Part shown: piece by piece, positions 1 to 8,909 of the stretch | Position numbering within the stretch: the stretch's first letter is position 1 | Layout of the letters: every line of letters begins with the position of its first letter | DNA from: Euryhalocaulis sp050486445 | Lineage (GTDB): Bacteria; Pseudomonadota; Alphaproteobacteria; Caulobacterales; Maricaulaceae | Assembly: GCA_050486445.1 (NCBI GenBank) | Contig: JBJHDH010000005.1 | Location: 43,035 to 107,034, forward strand | Direction: 5' to 3' | DNA length: 64,000 nucleotides | Made by a program: the position numbers and the translations under genes | Notes under the pieces: generated by a model | Seen by the model: only the letters and a program-made list of their open reading frames with translations | What the model was told of the DNA's origin: nothing | The model's database searches: none

Positions 1-1
1 G

Positions 2-640
2 TTCGCCCGCAATGTCGCGCGTCTGGGCCATCCCGAAAACGATATTGTGGTCAATGCGATGGAGGCGCTGGCTCTCCAGCCCAGGCGGCTGCTGGAGATT
101 GGCTGCGCCAATGGCTGGCGGCCCGCCGTGTTGTCCCAGCGCCTGGGGGCCGAGGGTTACGGGATCGACCCGTCCGCGAAGGCCATCGAGGACGGGCGCA
201 AGCGCTTCCCGAAGCTGAAGCTGGAGGTCGGCGCCGCCGACCATCTCCAGTTCGAGGACGGCATGTTCGACCTCGTGATTTTCGGCTTCAGCCTCTACCT
301 GGTCGATCCACAGGATTATTTCCGTTGTGTGGAGGAGGCCGACCGGGTGCTGGCCGATGGCGGCGTGCTGGCGATTTTCGACTTCCTGCCGCCGTTTCCC
401 TATGCGGACGATTATGAACACCTGCCCGGCGTGCGCGCGCACAAGATGATCTTCAGCCAGCTCTTCACCGCGCATCCGGCCTATACGCTTCTCAGCCGTT
501 CTATCAAGCCGGAAGGGGCGGCCGATCCCGACCGGCGCGAGGGCATCGACATTCTCTACAAACGCATGGCAGATGCGTTCCCCGGCCGGCCGGCCGGCTG
601 GGGCGGTGGTGACGGCGGTGAATCCTGGGGGGGGCGATGA
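2..640 (+). CDS. SAM-dependent methyltransferase, 5' end cut by window edge
   Basis: The reading frame is open from the first bases of the window, so the N-terminus is missing and 212 residues are visible. A class I methyltransferase motif I is seen as LEIGCANGWRPAVL, followed by an acidic residue after strand 2 (GYGIDPS) and the FDLVIFGFSLYLV strand 4 region. These features support S-adenosylmethionine binding; the substrate cannot be told. Motif I reads GCANG rather than the commoner GCGxG. The stop codon overlaps the ATG of the next gene (ATGA), so the two are probably translationally coupled. The position beside sugar-nucleotide genes suggests glycan methylation, which is inference. Confidence 0.8.
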   Translation, partial: FARNVARLGHPENDIVVNAMEALALQPRRLLEIGCANGWRPAVLSQRLGAEGYGIDPSAKAIEDGRKRFPKLKLEVGAADHLQFEDGMFDLVIFGFSLYLVDPQDYFRCVEEADRVLADGGVLAIFDFLPPFPYADDYEHLPGVRAHKMIFSQLFTAHPAYTLLSRSIKPEGAADPDRREGIDILYKRMADAFPGRPAGWGGGDGGESWGGR

Positions 641-993
641 TCGAGGAAGGTGCAGCGGATGCGTTTGTCGCCGACTGGATCGCGGCGTGGAACGCGCGTG
701 ATCTGGACAAGGTGGCCGCGCATTACGCCGATGAAGTTGTTTATTACTCGCCGCGCATCGAGGCGGTGACCGGCCGCGCCGATCCCTGCCTGATCGGCAA
801 GCCGGCGCTGGAAGCGTTTTGGCGCAAGGCGCTGGAAGACGCGCCGGAAATCAATTTTGTGCTAGACCGCGTCTATATCGGCTCGCGCTCGCTCACCATC
901 ACCTACCGCAACCATCGCGGCCAGAACGCGGCGCAGACGCTGGTGTTCGACAATCACGGCCGGGTCAATCTGGCCGTGGTGACGTATCGGTAG
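637..993 (+). CDS. NTF2-like / SnoaL-fold small protein
   Basis: This 118-residue protein has the layout of the NTF2-like superfamily. An N-terminal helix pair (DWIAAWNARDLDKVAAHYAD) leads into a strand with tyrosines (VVYYSPR), and a C-terminal sheet includes LTITYRN and VNLAVVTY. Family members are either small enzymes or ligand-binding pockets; no specific activity can be assigned. Its ATG overlaps the stop of the upstream methyltransferase by four bases, so it is the second gene of a coupled pair. It converges with the aminotransferase gene that ends at 1019. Confidence 0.75.
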   Translation: MIEEGAADAFVADWIAAWNARDLDKVAAHYADEVVYYSPRIEAVTGRADPCLIGKPALEAFWRKALEDAPEINFVLDRVYIGSRSLTITYRNHRGQNAAQTLVFDNHGRVNLAVVTYR

Positions 994-1018
994 AGAAGCG
1001 GCGATCAGATCGCAGCGG

Positions 1019-2176
1019 TCAGATGACGGCGGCCCGGGGCGCGGCGCCGCGCACATTGTCCAGCGCGCGCAGCAGCGTGTCCGTGATCCGGTCCTGATCG
1101 GCGTCTGAAAGATAGGGGTGCATCGGCAGGCTGAGCACGCGCTCCGCCAGACCGTCTGTCACAGGCAGGGCGCTGGATTCCACCGGGGCGTCTGCATAGG
1201 GCGCCTGACGGTGCAGCGGGCCGGGATAATAGGCCGCGCTGGGGATGCCCGATTCACGCAGCGCAACCATGACCGGCGCGCGCTCGCCAGGCGCCAGAAG
1301 CACCGTATACTGCGCCCAGGTCGAAACCCCGCCCTCAATCACCGCGGGCGTTGTCACGGCGCCGGCCAGTTTCGCGCCATAGCGGGCGGCGATGCGGTTC
1401 CGCGCCGTGATCTCTTCCGGGAAGATGGCCAGTTTTTCCAGCAGCACGGCGGCCTGGATCGTATCCAGACGCGAATTGGTCCCGATCCGCTCATGCGTAT
1501 AGCGCTCGGCGCCAGCGCCATGATTGGCCAGCGAGCGCAGCAGCGTGTCCAGCGTGGCGTCGTTGGTCTGCACCGCCCCGCCATCGCCGTAACAGCCCAG
1601 CGGCTTGGCCGGGAAGAAAGAGACGCAGACAGCGTCGGCCCAGGCCCCGGCCATGCGGCCGTTCAGCGTGGCGCCGAAGCCCTGCGCCGCGTCGGCGATC
1701 AGCCGCATCCCGTGCGCGTCGCATACGGCGCGGATCGCGGGATAGTCCGCCGTCTGGCCGAACAGGTCGACGGCGATCACGGTGTGCGGCGTCAGGCCCG
1801 CGGCGATGGCCTGGGTCACGGCGCGGGACAGGCTCTCCGCGTCCATGCAAAACGTATCGGGCCGCACATCGACGAACACCGGCTGTCCGCCGGCCAGCAT
1901 TACGGCCTCCGGCGTCGCGGCGAAGGTGAAGCTGGGGCAGAACACCGCATCATTGGCGCCCACGTCCCATGCCAGCAGCGGCAGGATCAGCGCCGCCGTG
2001 CCGTTGGCGCAGGCCATTGTGTGATTCACGCCGGCGAAGTCTGAAAGCCGCGCCTCGAACTCCTTCACCTCCGGCCCGTTCACATACTGGCCGTGATCCA
2101 GCACGCGCGCGATGGCGGCGTCGATCCGGTCGCGGATGCGCGCCTGCTGGGCGGCGAGGTCAATGAAAGGCATCAT
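1019..2176 (-). CDS. wbpE: DegT/DnrJ/EryC1/StrS aminotransferase, WbpE-like
   Basis: This is a PLP-dependent sugar aminotransferase of 385 residues, the usual size. The N-terminus (FIDLAAQQARI) and the segment HGQYVNGPEV are characteristic of the WbpE/WlbC group, which transaminates the 3-keto position of UDP-2-acetamido-2-deoxy-ribo-hexuluronate on the way to UDP-2,3-diacetamido uronic acids. The PLP lysine is Lys191 in SFFPAKPLGCYGDGGA, and the cofactor aspartate lies in ADAAQGFGA. The WbpA-like dehydrogenase at 7584 would supply its pathway. No wbpB or wbpD homologue is in the window, so they may lie to the left. Two consecutive ATGs (2176 and 2173) are possible starts. Confidence 0.88.
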   Translation of the reverse strand: MMPFIDLAAQQARIRDRIDAAIARVLDHGQYVNGPEVKEFEARLSDFAGVNHTMACANGTAALILPLLAWDVGANDAVFCPSFTFAATPEAVMLAGGQPVFVDVRPDTFCMDAESLSRAVTQAIAAGLTPHTVIAVDLFGQTADYPAIRAVCDAHGMRLIADAAQGFGATLNGRMAGAWADAVCVSFFPAKPLGCYGDGGAVQTNDATLDTLLRSLANHGAGAERYTHERIGTNSRLDTIQAAVLLEKLAIFPEEITARNRIAARYGAKLAGAVTTPAVIEGGVSTWAQYTVLLAPGERAPVMVALRESGIPSAAYYPGPLHRQAPYADAPVESSALPVTDGLAERVLSLPMHPYLSDADQDRITDTLLRALDNVRGAAPRAAVI

Positions 2177-2319
2177 GTACGGGAAACTCTCCGCGGGTGA
2201 TTTCCGGGCCGGGGCGTCTCATGCCGCCCGCGCCCGCGCGCGTCCAGCCCCGCACGCGCACAATGCATTGCGGATTGTTACGAGGTGGTTGTTATGGCTC
2301 GTTTATTGCGGGGCGCCGC

Positions 2320-2925
2320 TCAGGATGCGCCGCCGGCCCGGCCCATCGCCAGCGCCGCCTCGATCAGCGCGCGGCCCTCCGGGCCGGCCCAGTCCGGCGC
2401 GCCCCAGGTGCGGCCGATCTCCACGCCCCGGGAATCGTAGATCACGGTCAGCGGCAGGGACTGCGTTTCAAACAGGCTGGGCGCGATCAGGACCGGGTCG
2501 TGATGAAAGCCGAGCGATTCCAGCTCGCGCTGCTCGTAGAAATCCAGACCCTTCTGCGCCTCGTTGTCCAGATTGATGGCCACGACCGCCAGACCCTGCG
2601 CCCCGTAATCGCGCTGCAATTCATTCAGCGCCGGCATCTCGACCACGCAGGGCGCGCACCAGGTCGCCCACAGATTGACCAGCGTGGCGTTCGCGCCAAA
2701 CGTTTCGGTCAGCGCATAGGTCGCGCCGCCGGCCCCGGTCAGCGTCACTTCCGGCGGCGGGCCGCCGTCATTTGTGGCCTGAAAATCGGCCATCTCGCCC
2801 ACGGCGAAGGGGGCCAGCGATTCCGGCGCGCCGGGCTCGCTTCTGGTTTCGGGCGCGTTCTGTCCGCAGGCCGCCAGCATCAGCGGGGCCAGCACAAAAG
2901 CGGGAAGGGCGGCAAGGCGGGTCAT
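2320..2925 (-). CDS. TlpA-like thioredoxin-fold lipoprotein
   Basis: This 201-residue protein has a signal peptide ending in a lipobox (LMLAAC, cysteine at residue 19), so it should be lipid-anchored on the periplasmic side. The thioredoxin fold carries the active site WCAPC in the stretch NLWATWCAPCVVEMPAL, which is typical of TlpA/ResA-type thiol-disulfide oxidoreductases. Such proteins reduce or oxidise disulfides in the periplasm, for instance during cytochrome maturation. The start at 2925 is chosen because it places the signal peptide at the N-terminus; an upstream start would add a non-signal-like stretch. The neighbours give no functional clue. Confidence 0.88.
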   Translation of the reverse strand: MTRLAALPAFVLAPLMLAACGQNAPETRSEPGAPESLAPFAVGEMADFQATNDGGPPPEVTLTGAGGATYALTETFGANATLVNLWATWCAPCVVEMPALNELQRDYGAQGLAVVAINLDNEAQKGLDFYEQRELESLGFHHDPVLIAPSLFETQSLPLTVIYDSRGVEIGRTWGAPDWAGPEGRALIEAALAMGRAGGAS

Positions 2926-3035
2926 GCGGCTTGCATTGCAGAGCCGGGGCAGGCAGGTCAAGCGCGCGCAGCCGCCGTTCACGCACCCGTGCATGGCGGC
3001 GCGCCGGCGCGGAAGGGGTGACCGGCGGATACGGA

Positions 3036-4133
3036 ATGGACGGGAAGATCGTCAATATCCAGGCGGTGCGGGCGGTCGCGGCGCTGGCTGTGCTGGTCTC
3101 GCATCTCTACGCCTTTGAGGCCAGCACCGCGTTCGCCCCGGCCCTGCCGGCATTGCTGACCTACGGCTTCGCCGGGGTGGACCTGTTCTTCGCCGTTTCC
3201 GGTTTTGTGATGGTGCTGGTGACGCGCGGCCGGTTCGGCCGCCCGCGCGAGGCGGGCGCCTTTCTGTTCAGCCGGGCCTGGCGAATCTATCCGCCCTATT
3301 GGCTGTTTACCGCCATCGCCATTCTGGGCGTTCTGGCGCTGGGCGAGACGGCGGCGCGCTTTGCGGAATCGCCGCTTTTGCCTTCGCTGACCCTGTGGCC
3401 GATGACGCCGTCGCTGCCGCTCTTGCAGATCGGCTGGACGCTGACGCACGAGCTGTATTTCTACCTCGTCTTCACGCTGTTCCTGTTCGCGCCGCAGCGG
3501 GCGCTGCCGTTTCTGCTCTGTGTCTGGGCGGCGCTGATCCCGCTCGCATGGCTCGCAGGCGTGGCGGACGTCAACGCCGTGACCTGGCTGGTGTTCAGCC
3601 CGCTGACGCTGGAATTCATCCTCGGCGCCTTTGCCGGGCTGTTGGTCGTGTCTGGCCGCCGCCGTTTCGGCTGGGCGGCGCTGGCCCTGGGCGCGGCGGG
3701 CTTTGTGCTGGGCAGTCTCTGGCTCGGCCCGCCAGAGCCGGAATCGTTCAATGATTTCTGGCGCCGCGCCGCCGCCTATGGCCTGCCCTGCGCTCTGGTC
3801 GTCTATGGCGCGGTGTGCGTGGAGATCGACGAGCGCCGCCGCGCGCCGGATTTCATGGTGGCGCTCGGTGACTGGTCCTACTCGCTCTATCTCTTGCATT
3901 TTCTGGTGCTGGCGGCGATCTATCGCGTGTGGAACGACTTCTTCGCGGGGCCGTGGGATAATTTCGCCATCGCGATTGTCTCCACGCTGCTCTGCATCCG
4001 GCTGGCGCGCCTGTCGTTCCGCGCATTCGAGCGGCCGGTTCTGGTGCGGGGCGCGCGCCTGCGCGACCGCCTGTTCCCGCAGCCGAAAGAACCCGGCCCC
4101 GGCGAGCCGCGCATCGCCTCGCGCCTGTGGTGA
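3036..4133 (+). CDS. Acyltransferase 3 family membrane protein
   Basis: This 365-residue polytopic protein belongs to the acyltransferase 3 (OafA/NodX) family. It begins IQAVRAVAALAVLVSHLYAF, where the arginine and the histidine of the first membrane segment are the family's hallmark, followed by GVDLFFAVSGFVM. About ten hydrophobic segments follow, and the conserved motif WSYSLYLLHF lies near the C-terminus. Members O-acetylate surface polysaccharides or lipids using a cytoplasmic acyl donor. Its place beside a glycosyltransferase and rhamnose genes makes O-acetylation of the locus glycan likely. The start at 3036 gives the canonical N-terminus. Confidence 0.9.
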   Translation: MDGKIVNIQAVRAVAALAVLVSHLYAFEASTAFAPALPALLTYGFAGVDLFFAVSGFVMVLVTRGRFGRPREAGAFLFSRAWRIYPPYWLFTAIAILGVLALGETAARFAESPLLPSLTLWPMTPSLPLLQIGWTLTHELYFYLVFTLFLFAPQRALPFLLCVWAALIPLAWLAGVADVNAVTWLVFSPLTLEFILGAFAGLLVVSGRRRFGWAALALGAAGFVLGSLWLGPPEPESFNDFWRRAAAYGLPCALVVYGAVCVEIDERRRAPDFMVALGDWSYSLYLLHFLVLAAIYRVWNDFFAGPWDNFAIAIVSTLLCIRLARLSFRAFERPVLVRGARLRDRLFPQPKEPGPGEPRIASRLW

Positions 4134-4138
4134 GCGCG

Positions 4139-5125
4139 ATGGCGCAATCCGCGCCCAGAGTCAGCGTGATCGTGGTGCTTTATAATTCCGGCGCCGTGAT
4201 CGGCCGCTGTCTGGACGGTCTGGCGGCGCAGGAGTTTCGTGATTTCGAGCTGATCCTGGTCGATAACGAATCGCCGCAGCGCGAGATTGACCACATCGTT
4301 CTTCCGGACAATGCCCGCGTCATCCGCGCCGGGGCCAATCTTGGCTTTTCCGGCGGCAATAATCTGGCGGCGCGAAGCGCGCGCGGGCGCTGGCTCGCAC
4401 TGCTCAACCCCGACGCAATTCCAGACCCGGACTGGCTGGCGCAACTGGTCGCGGCGGCGGAGCGCCATGGCGCGGCGGCGGCGGGCTCGCTTCAGGTGAA
4501 GGACGAGGATCCGTCGCTGCTCGATGGGGCGGGGGATGTCTGCCATGTCAGCGGCCTGGCGTGGCGCGGTCTGTTCGGAAGAAGCGTGGACGAGGCGCCG
4601 CGAGACGATTGCGAAGTGTTCGGCGCCTGCGCCGCCGCCGCGCTCTATGACCGCGAGACCTTCCTCGCGCTCGGCGGCTTCTACGAACGATTCTTCTGTT
4701 ACTACGAAGACGTGGACTATGCGTTCCGCCTGCGCCTCGCCGGCCATCGCACCATCCATGCCGCGAAAGCGCGTGTGCGGCATGTCGGCTCGGCCACCTC
4801 CGGCGGGCGGCATTCGGATTTCGCCATCTATCACGGCTTCCGCAACACGGTCTGGGCCTTCGCCAAGAACATGCCCGTGCGCTGGCTGCCATACGCTCTG
4901 CCCCTGCACATTGCGATGATCGCCGGTCTGCTGTTTCTCAATGCGATGCGGGGCAGCGCGCGTCCGGCCCTGCGCGGCCTTCGCGACGCGCTGCGCGGCA
5001 TGGGTCCGGTTCTGGCTGACCGGCGCGCATTACAAACCGCCGCCAAACCGGGCGCCGACCTGTTGCTGGAATGGAATCCCGTCGCGCCCTTTACCCGCCC
5101 GGCGAAGACGCGCCCGCTGCGATAG
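4139..5125 (+). CDS. GT2 glycosyltransferase, rhamnosyltransferase-like
   Basis: This is a GT-A fold family 2 glycosyltransferase of 328 residues. Visible motifs are SVIVVLYNSGAVIGRCL, LILVDNESP, NLGFSGGNN, the metal-binding region LLNPDA, and the acceptor-side FFCYYEDVDYAFRLRLAGH with its ED. This layout is common in dTDP-L-rhamnose-dependent transferases (WbbL/RfbF-like). A C-terminal hydrophobic region (PLHIAMIAGLLFL) may hold it to the membrane. It follows the acyltransferase gene almost directly; a GTG at 4127 overlapping that stop is an alternative start. Its 3' end overlaps the convergent rfbD by 35 bases. A paralogue lies at 34000. Confidence 0.88.
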   Translation: MAQSAPRVSVIVVLYNSGAVIGRCLDGLAAQEFRDFELILVDNESPQREIDHIVLPDNARVIRAGANLGFSGGNNLAARSARGRWLALLNPDAIPDPDWLAQLVAAAERHGAAAAGSLQVKDEDPSLLDGAGDVCHVSGLAWRGLFGRSVDEAPRDDCEVFGACAAAALYDRETFLALGGFYERFFCYYEDVDYAFRLRLAGHRTIHAAKARVRHVGSATSGGRHSDFAIYHGFRNTVWAFAKNMPVRWLPYALPLHIAMIAGLLFLNAMRGSARPALRGLRDALRGMGPVLADRRALQTAAKPGADLLLEWNPVAPFTRPAKTRPLR

Positions 5126-5996
5126 CGTCCATCGCCCCGGCCAGCGCATCGCGCCAGGGACGCGGCGCGATTCCGTAGGCGGCCTCGATCTTTGCCGTAT
5201 CCAGCACGGAATTTTCCGGCCGCTTCGCGGGGGTGGGATAGTCATGGGTCAGGATGCGCCGCACGCGCGCATAGGGCAGGCCGCGCTGTTTCGCCTCCGT
5301 GAAGATCGCCTCGGCGAAATCCGCCCAGTCTGTCGCCCCCGCGTTGGCGAAATGGAAAACGCCATACGGTCCCTCGCCGGAGACCAGACGCGGCGCCATC
5401 GCCAGGATCGCTCCGGCCAGATCGTTCGCCGATGTTGGGCGCCCGTGCTGATCGCTGACCACCGCGATCTCCTCGCGCGTTTCGGCGAGGCGCAGCATGG
5501 TTGTCACGAAATTCCGCCCTTCCGCCGCGAACACCCAGGATGCGCGGATTACCGCGCTGCGTGGATGGGCCGCCAGAACGGCGCGTTCGCCCGCCAGCTT
5601 GGTGCGGCCATAGGCGTTCAGCGGCGCGGTGTTGTCATCTTCCCGCCAGGCCGGGCCCGCCGCGCCGGAAAACACATAATCGGTGGAGACATGCGCCAGA
5701 GGCAGGCCGCGCGCGGCGCAGGCGGCGGCGATCTCGCCCGGCGCCTCCGCGTTGATCCGGTGCGCCAGCGACTCTTCAGTTTCGGCTTTGTCCACCGCTG
5801 TATAAGCCGCGGCGATCAGCACCAGATCGGCCTCCGCGTCCGCGATCCTGCGCGCCGCCGCGCCGGGTGTGGAAAGATCGGCGGCGGCGCGGCCCAGCGC
5901 CGTGATCTCCGCATTTGTGCCCGGCGCGCGCGCGATCATGGCGCGGGCGAGTTGCCCGGTTGCGCCGAATTGCAGGATGCGCAGGGGGCCGGTCAT
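5091..5996 (-). CDS. rfbD: dTDP-4-dehydrorhamnose reductase
   Basis: RfbD/RmlD reduces dTDP-4-dehydro-L-rhamnose to dTDP-L-rhamnose. The 301-residue protein is full length. The nucleotide-binding motif is FGATGQLARA near residue 10, the conserved segment is HVSTDYVFSG, and the catalytic tyrosine and lysine are in YGRTKLAGE. It is the last gene of a minus-strand set with rfbC and rfbA; only five bases separate its ATG from the rfbC stop. The second rfbD copy at 15694 is internally deleted, so this copy is probably the only working reductase in the window. Confidence 0.95.
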   Translation of the reverse strand: MTGPLRILQFGATGQLARAMIARAPGTNAEITALGRAAADLSTPGAAARRIADAEADLVLIAAAYTAVDKAETEESLAHRINAEAPGEIAAACAARGLPLAHVSTDYVFSGAAGPAWREDDNTAPLNAYGRTKLAGERAVLAAHPRSAVIRASWVFAAEGRNFVTTMLRLAETREEIAVVSDQHGRPTSANDLAGAILAMAPRLVSGEGPYGVFHFANAGATDWADFAEAIFTEAKQRGLPYARVRRILTHDYPTPAKRPENSVLDTAKIEAAYGIAPRPWRDALAGAMDAIAAGASSPGG

Positions 5997-6001
5997 CGTG
6001 C

Positions 6002-6571
6002 TCAGGGCCTAAAGGAGAAGGGCGTCTTGAAATTCGCCCACAGCGCCGCGCCGCGGTCGGCGTTGGAGAGGGTCGCGGCCTCCGGCGTCAGGCCCCAGCC
6101 GATTCCAAGACCGGGATCGTTCCACCGCACACGAATCTCCCGCGCCTTGTCGTAGGGGGCGTCCACCAGATAGACGACCTCGCAATCCGGCTCGCGCGTC
6201 GCATAGCCATGCAGAAAACCGGCGGGTACGAAAACCTGATCGCCCGTTTCCGCCGAAAGTTCTACTCCGGCCCATTGCCCAAAGGTCGGCGAGCCGGCGC
6301 GCGCATCCACCGCGACATCGAAAATCCGGCCGCGCGCCGCGCGTACCAGCTTGGCCTGGGCGCTGGGCGGCGCCTGGGCGTGCAGGCCGCGAACGATGTT
6401 CGCCTCGGCGCTGAAGGCCAGATTTTCCTGCATAGGATGAAAATCGACGCCATGCGCGGCCAGCTCCACCGCGTTGAAAATCTCGGAAAACCAGCCGCGC
6501 GCATCGCCATGACGTGCGGGCCGGATCAGCAGCACGTCCGGAATCGCCAGCGGAGTAATGATGGACGCCAC
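6002..6571 (-). CDS. rfbC: dTDP-4-dehydrorhamnose 3,5-epimerase (copy 1)
   Basis: RfbC/RmlC epimerises dTDP-4-keto-6-deoxy-D-glucose at C3 and C5. The 189-residue cupin protein is the usual length and carries GDARGWFSEIFN, the active-site histidine in VRGLHAQAPP, VFVPAGFLHGYAT, EVVYLVDAPY and WNDPGLGIGW. The motif reads RGLHAQ where most homologues, including the second copy at 14033, have RGLHYQ. The start is GTG at 6571, six bases after the rfbA stop. The two copies are clearly diverged and are not a recent duplication. Confidence 0.93.
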   Translation of the reverse strand: MASIITPLAIPDVLLIRPARHGDARGWFSEIFNAVELAAHGVDFHPMQENLAFSAEANIVRGLHAQAPPSAQAKLVRAARGRIFDVAVDARAGSPTFGQWAGVELSAETGDQVFVPAGFLHGYATREPDCEVVYLVDAPYDKAREIRVRWNDPGLGIGWGLTPEAATLSNADRGAALWANFKTPFSFRP

Positions 6572-6577
6572 CTTCGC

Positions 6578-7516
6578 CTAGCCCCCCGCCGCCAGACGCG
6601 GCCGCGCGCCGCGTTCCGCCGCTTGTCCGGGACCGGAAGGCGGGGTGCGTTCGGCCAGCGCAGCCAGATACTCCCCATAGGGGCTTTTGGCGTATGCGGC
6701 GGCCAGCTCGCGCAGCCGGTTCGCGTCGATCCAGCCCTGACGGAAAGCGATTTCCTCGATACAGCCAGTGCGGCGTTGCTGGCGTTCTTCCAGCGCGCGC
6801 ACGAATTCGGCCGCCTCCAGCAGCGAGGCGTGCGTGCCTGCGTCCAGCCAGACGAAATTTTCATCCAGCAATTCCACATGCAGCGCACCGCGCTCCAGAT
6901 AGAGATTGTTGAGATCGGTGATTTCCAGCTCGCCGCGATGCGAGGGCTTCACCCGCCGCGCCAGCGCCGGCGCCTCGCCATCATAGAAATACAGGCCCGT
7001 GACGGCGTAGGAGGAGGGCGGATCCGCCGGTTTCTCGATGATGCTGGCCACACGGCCATTGTCACCAAATTCAATCACGCCATAACGGTGCGGATCCTTG
7101 ACCTGCGCGCCGAAGACCGTGGCGCCACTGTCGCGCGCCATCGCCGCTTGCATGCTGCGCTCCAGCCCGTCGCCAAAAAACAGATTGTCGCCGAGCGCCA
7201 TGACGCTGGGCTCGCCCGCAAGGAACTCTTCGGCCAGGATCAACGCCTGCGCCAGACCCTCGGGACGCTCCTGCGCGATATAGGTGAAGTCGACCCCGAT
7301 CCGCTCGCCGGTTCCCAGCAGGCGGCGATAGGCGTCCCGGTCCTCCGGCGTGGTGATGATGACGATCTCCCGCACCCCGGCGCGCATCAGCGCCGATAGC
7401 GGGTAATAGATCATCGGCTTGTCATAGACCGGCAGAAGCTGTTTGGAGACGGCCAGCGTCAGCGGATGCAGGCGCGTGCCCGCGCCGCCCGACAGAAGAA
7501 TTCCTTTTCGCGCCAT
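6578..7516 (-). CDS. rfbA: Glucose-1-phosphate thymidylyltransferase (copy 1)
   Basis: RfbA/RmlA joins glucose-1-phosphate and dTTP to give dTDP-glucose. The 312-residue protein begins RKGILLSGGAGTRLHPLTLA, the nucleotide-binding signature, followed by KQLLPVYDKPMIYYPLSALM and the residues around MALGDNLFFG and IIEKPADPPSSYA. The last 15 or so residues (PPSGPGQAAERGARPRLAAGG) are a low-complexity tail absent from copy 2 at 16068. It starts the minus-strand rfbA-rfbC-rfbD set. No rfbB accompanies it; the only rfbB in the window is at 14640. Confidence 0.94.
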   Translation of the reverse strand: MARKGILLSGGAGTRLHPLTLAVSKQLLPVYDKPMIYYPLSALMRAGVREIVIITTPEDRDAYRRLLGTGERIGVDFTYIAQERPEGLAQALILAEEFLAGEPSVMALGDNLFFGDGLERSMQAAMARDSGATVFGAQVKDPHRYGVIEFGDNGRVASIIEKPADPPSSYAVTGLYFYDGEAPALARRVKPSHRGELEITDLNNLYLERGALHVELLDENFVWLDAGTHASLLEAAEFVRALEERQQRRTGCIEEIAFRQGWIDANRLRELAAAYAKSPYGEYLAALAERTPPSGPGQAAERGARPRLAAGG

Positions 7517-7583
7517 GCCGCGCTCCTGGCTGCCGTTTTGAACCGGCTTCTCCTAGCGCGCTTGCGCGCTCAAGCCCAGCGTT

Positions 7584-8909
7584 TCAGGCCAGCGCCAGCA
7601 GCCCTTTCGGCGTCAGGCCCAGGCGGCGGATGACGTTGCGCGTATCCACAATCACCGGCGCATGATCGCAGACCAGCGGGTAATCGACCGCGTCATGATC
7701 GGTCGCGATCAGAACGGCGTCGAACTCCTTCAGCGTCTCTTCTGTCAGGGGCATAGAGCGCCGGCCCGTGAACGCGCTGTGTTCGCGCGTTGGCGGAATC
7801 TCGCTGGCCAGCGGATCGTGAAACGCTGTTCTGGCCCCGCGCTGCTCCAGAATCTCCATCAGCGCGAAGGCCGGGCTTTCGCGTACGTCGGAGACATTTT
7901 TCTTATAGGCCAGACCCAGAATCAGGACCGACGACTCGTCCAGCGGACGCGACAGGGCCTCGTTCAAAGCGCGCTCCAGCCGCGTCACCACATAAGACGG
8001 CATGGCCGTGTTGATCTCGCCGGCCAGCTCGATGAAGCGCGTGTCCAGACCGAACTCGCGCGCCTTCCAGGTCAGGTAAAACGGGTCGATGGGAATGCAG
8101 TGTCCGCCCAGTCCCGGCCCCGGATAGAACGGCATATAGCCGAACGGCTTGGTCGCCGCGGCGCCGATCACTTCCCACACATCGACGCCCATCGCCTCGT
8201 AGATCACCTTCAATTCGTTGACGAGCGCGATATTGACGGCGCGGAAAATATTCTCGGTCAGTTTCACCGCCTCGGCGGCGCGCGTCGAGGAGACCGGAAC
8301 GACACGCTCGACCACCGTGCCGTAAAACGCCTCCATCAGCGCCGCCGCCTCCGCGCCGTCCCCGGCGATCACTTTGGGTGTGGTCCTGGTGTTGAAGCTG
8401 GCGTTTCCGGGGTCTTCCCGTTCGGGAGAGAATCCCAGGAAAAAATCCCGGCCGCTGCGCAGGCCGCTTCCCTCCAGAATCGGCCGGACGATTTCATCCG
8501 TCGTTCCGGGAAAGGTGGTGGATTCGAGAACCACAAGCTGGCCCGGGCGCAGATGCGCCGCGATGGTCCGCGCGGTCGCTTCGACAAAAGAAAGGTCCGG
8601 CGTCCGGCCCCGTGTCAGCGGCGTCGGCACGCAGATGACGATGACATCGCATTCCGCGAGCCGGGAAAATTCCGGCGCGGCCTCAAAGCGTCCGGCCTTC
8701 CCGTATTCAGCGATCTGTTCCGAGGCGACCGCGCCGATATAGGATTCGCCGCGGGACAGACGCTCGATCTTCATGGGATCGGTGTCGAATCCGATGGTGC
8801 GGAACCCGGCCCCGGCGCAGGCGGCGGCCAGCGGCAGGCCGACATAGCCCAGTCCGATCACGCCGGTCACGGCCTCGCGGGCGGCCAGGGCGCGGCGCAG
8901 CCGTTCCAC
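7584..8909 (-). CDS. wbpA: UDP-N-acetylglucosamine 6-dehydrogenase, WbpA-like
   Basis: This 441-residue nucleotide-sugar dehydrogenase oxidises the C6 hydroxyl of a UDP-sugar to a carboxylate with two NAD+. The Rossmann motif is GVIGLGYVGLPLAAA, the motif PTPLTRGRTPDLS fits the WbpA/WecC group, and the catalytic cysteine is in GPGLGGHCIPIDPF. The C-terminal domain has LGLAYKKNVSDVRESPA. UDP-GlcNAc is the likely substrate because a WbpE-type aminotransferase lies in the same locus; WbpA acts first in that pathway. It starts with GTG at 8909, sharing one base with the glmS stop (TAGTG), so translation is probably coupled. Confidence 0.9.
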   Translation of the reverse strand: MERLRRALAAREAVTGVIGLGYVGLPLAAACAGAGFRTIGFDTDPMKIERLSRGESYIGAVASEQIAEYGKAGRFEAAPEFSRLAECDVIVICVPTPLTRGRTPDLSFVEATARTIAAHLRPGQLVVLESTTFPGTTDEIVRPILEGSGLRSGRDFFLGFSPEREDPGNASFNTRTTPKVIAGDGAEAAALMEAFYGTVVERVVPVSSTRAAEAVKLTENIFRAVNIALVNELKVIYEAMGVDVWEVIGAAATKPFGYMPFYPGPGLGGHCIPIDPFYLTWKAREFGLDTRFIELAGEINTAMPSYVVTRLERALNEALSRPLDESSVLILGLAYKKNVSDVRESPAFALMEILEQRGARTAFHDPLASEIPPTREHSAFTGRRSMPLTEETLKEFDAVLIATDHDAVDYPLVCDHAPVIVDTRNVIRRLGLTPKGLLALA